23,653 nucleotides of DNA from an uncultured Flavobacteriaceae bacterium (GTDB lineage Bacteria; Bacteroidota; Bacteroidia; Flavobacteriales; Flavobacteriaceae): contig CALIIP010000122.1 in assembly GCA_938018045.1 (NCBI GenBank), forward strand, positions 1 to 23,653, written 5' to 3'. The notes under the pieces are model-generated. The model searched no databases. It worked only from the letters and a program-made list of their open reading frames with translations, and was not told where the DNA came from. This document shows, piece after piece, positions 22,366-23,653 of this stretch; positions within the stretch are counted from its first letter, which is position 1, and each line of letters begins with the position of its first letter. Position numbers and translations under genes: made by a program.

Positions 22366-23351
22366 GTAAATTAACAGATAGTTTTGGACGGCAAATTTCG
22401 TATTTGCGATTGGCAGTTACCGATCGTTGTAACTTGCGTTGTCAATATTGTATGCCTGCTCATGGCATTGATATTGTAGATCGTAAAGAATTGTTGACTT
22501 TCAAAGAAATGTACAGAATCACACGTGTTTTAAGTGAATTGGGCGTTAATAAAGTTCGATTAACAGGAGGAGAGCCATTTGTGAGAAAAGGGTTTGTAGA
22601 TTTTTTAGAAATGTTAGATTTTAATGATTTGCTAGACGAGATAAATATCACTACAAATGGTGTTTTGATTAGTAAACATATAGAAAAGATTGAGCAATTG
22701 AAAGTGAAGTCTATAAACTTGAGTATTGATAGTTTAAAGAAAGATAAATTTGCAGAAATTACGCGTAGAGATGTCTTTGATGATGTTTACGAAACACTTG
22801 AAATACTTGAGAAAAGCAGTATCAATTTAAAACTGAATATTGTTGTTCAATCTGGAATTAATACAGATGAAATTATTGATTTTGTAGAATTGACAAAACA
22901 CAAAAATATTGCTGTTCGATTTATCGAAGAAATGCCGTTTAATGGTGTTGGTCAGAAAGAAGTAAAAGAGGTTTGGAACTATAATAGAATCATCAAAGAG
23001 ATTGAAGATAATTACAAAACGTTGACGAAATTGGTTGATGGTAAATCATCAACATCACGTAATTTTAAGATAGATAATTACACAGGAACCTTCGGAATTA
23101 TTCCTGCTTTTACACGAACTATTTGTGATGATTGCAATAGAATTCGAATAACTTCAACAGGTATGTTTAAGAACTGTTTGTTTGACGATGGTGTTTTCAA
23201 TATCCGTGATTTTATTAGAGAAGGAGCAAGTAATGATGATTTAAAGAAGATGTTTTTATCAATCGTAGCAAAGAAGCCTAAAGATGGATTTGTTGCTGAA
23301 AAACAGCGAAAATCAAATGTTTCTGAAAGTATGTCAACTATAGGAGGATAG
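22362..23351 (+). CDS. moaA: GTP 3',8-cyclase (molybdenum cofactor biosynthesis)
   Basis: Radical-SAM enzyme that, with MoaC, converts GTP to cyclic pyranopterin monophosphate, the first step of molybdopterin synthesis. 329 residues. The N-terminal cluster motif is C23-x3-C27-x2-C30 (DRCNLRCQYC), followed by the SAM-binding LTGGEP (68-72 region). The second cluster is C255-x2-C258-x13-C272 near the C-terminus, with the GTP-contacting NRIRIT between. The protein ends in GG (SMSTIGG), the activating tail of MoaA. The start codon overlaps the preceding gene's stop. moeA lies downstream after an interspersed repeat; moaC is not in the window. Confidence 0.96.
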   Translation: MSKLTDSFGRQISYLRLAVTDRCNLRCQYCMPAHGIDIVDRKELLTFKEMYRITRVLSELGVNKVRLTGGEPFVRKGFVDFLEMLDFNDLLDEINITTNGVLISKHIEKIEQLKVKSINLSIDSLKKDKFAEITRRDVFDDVYETLEILEKSSINLKLNIVVQSGINTDEIIDFVELTKHKNIAVRFIEEMPFNGVGQKEVKEVWNYNRIIKEIEDNYKTLTKLVDGKSSTSRNFKIDNYTGTFGIIPAFTRTICDDCNRIRITSTGMFKNCLFDDGVFNIRDFIREGASNDDLKKMFLSIVAKKPKDGFVAEKQRKSNVSESMSTIGG

Positions 23352-23390
23352 GTTTAATGTGATAATTGACCAATATAATAATTTGATAAT

Positions 23391-23417
23391 GTCATTCTGA
23401 ACGAAGTGAAGAATCTC
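23391..23417 (+). repeat. GTCATTCTGA-type interspersed repeat, copy 2
   Basis: Begins GTCATTCTGAACGAAGTGAA and ends GAATCTC; closely matches the copy at 9233-9258 in the same orientation. It occupies the moaA-moeA gap, 17 bases before the first possible moeA codon. Confidence 0.7.
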
Positions 23418-23433
23418 AACAAAAAATAAATAA

Positions 23434-23653
23434 ACGATCAAACTAACAACTACACATAAAGCACTAGAAATTATTCTAAACCATACTCAAAATTACGGTG
23501 TGGAAGAAGTTGATTTTGCCGATTCTTTAGGTAGCGTTTTAAAAGAAGATATTCTTGCAGATAGAGATTTTCCACCATTTAATAGAGTTTCTATGGACGG
23601 AATTGCTGTTTCTTTTGATGCTTTTAAAAACGGTAGGCGAACATTTAATATAG
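23434..23653 (+). CDS. moeA: Molybdopterin molybdenumtransferase, N-terminal part
   Basis: MoeA inserts molybdate into adenylated molybdopterin. The window ends inside the gene; about 73 codons are visible. ALEIILNHTQNYGVEEVDF and especially LKEDILADRDFPPFNRVSMDGIAV are the family's N-terminal signature. No ATG, GTG or TTG lies between the in-frame stop TAA (23431-23433) and the conserved start region. The first codon after the stop is ACG, reading TIKLTTTHKAL, where relatives have a Met at about this position. Either ACG or ATC (23437) is used, or translation begins at GTG 23500, which would remove the first helix. The boundary at 23434 is therefore uncertain, the family call is not. Confidence 0.85.

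Noticed and set aside
1..23653. tRNA, rRNA, CRISPR array, insertion sequence or prophage genes
   Set aside because: I looked on both strands and saw no cloverleaf, spaced direct repeats, transposase, integrase or phage protein.

Overview
The window looks like ordinary chromosome from a low-GC marine-type member of the Flavobacteriaceae (Bacteroidota). Four things support this: the gldE-gldD gliding-motility pair next to ssb; Bacteroidota promoters (TTTG / TAnnTTTG) in front of many genes; lipoproteins and patatin/M16 proteins typical of the group; and an extended bL21 ribosomal protein. I see no prophage, insertion sequence, CRISPR array, tRNA or rRNA. No gene-free stretch exceeds 300 bases; the longest is 154-379 (226 bases).

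Layout. 1-153 is the end of lspA (signal peptidase II). 380-4457 carries uvrC and a patatin-type outer-membrane protein on the + strand, closed by a bidirectional terminator. 4528-6630 (- strand) carries hup (HU), a 30-residue basic ribosomal-type protein and rng (RNase G); the rng leader holds three inverted repeats. mutY follows on the + strand. A 109-base structured element then adjoins a small accessory-looking block: a DinB-family protein, a Crp/Fnr regulator and a secreted protein of unknown function, all on the - strand.

From 10128 the ssb-gldE-gldD operon runs on the + strand and converges with no spacer on ctaA (heme A synthase). Upstream of ctaA on the - strand are a Cys-rich lipoprotein and a heavy-metal-associated lipoprotein, which together suggest periplasmic copper/metal handling. 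An EamA-type transporter is on the + strand. An M16 peptidase pair (one active-type, one lacking the zinc motif) is on the - strand, divergent from rplU-rpmA (bL21, bL27). The end holds a small lipoprotein (-), then waaA (Kdo transferase), a conserved protein of unknown function translationally coupled to moaA, and the start of moeA. moaA and moeA belong to molybdenum cofactor synthesis.

The novelty is mostly in small things: the structured repeat at 7877-7985, the rng leader hairpins, start codons lying almost on the predicted transcription start (uvrC, ctaA, waaA), a moeA without a standard start codon, the Cys-rich lipoprotein, and two copies of a GTCATTCTGA-type interspersed repeat. I did not find a clear new multi-gene system. 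All family calls come from reading the protein sequences, not from database searches.
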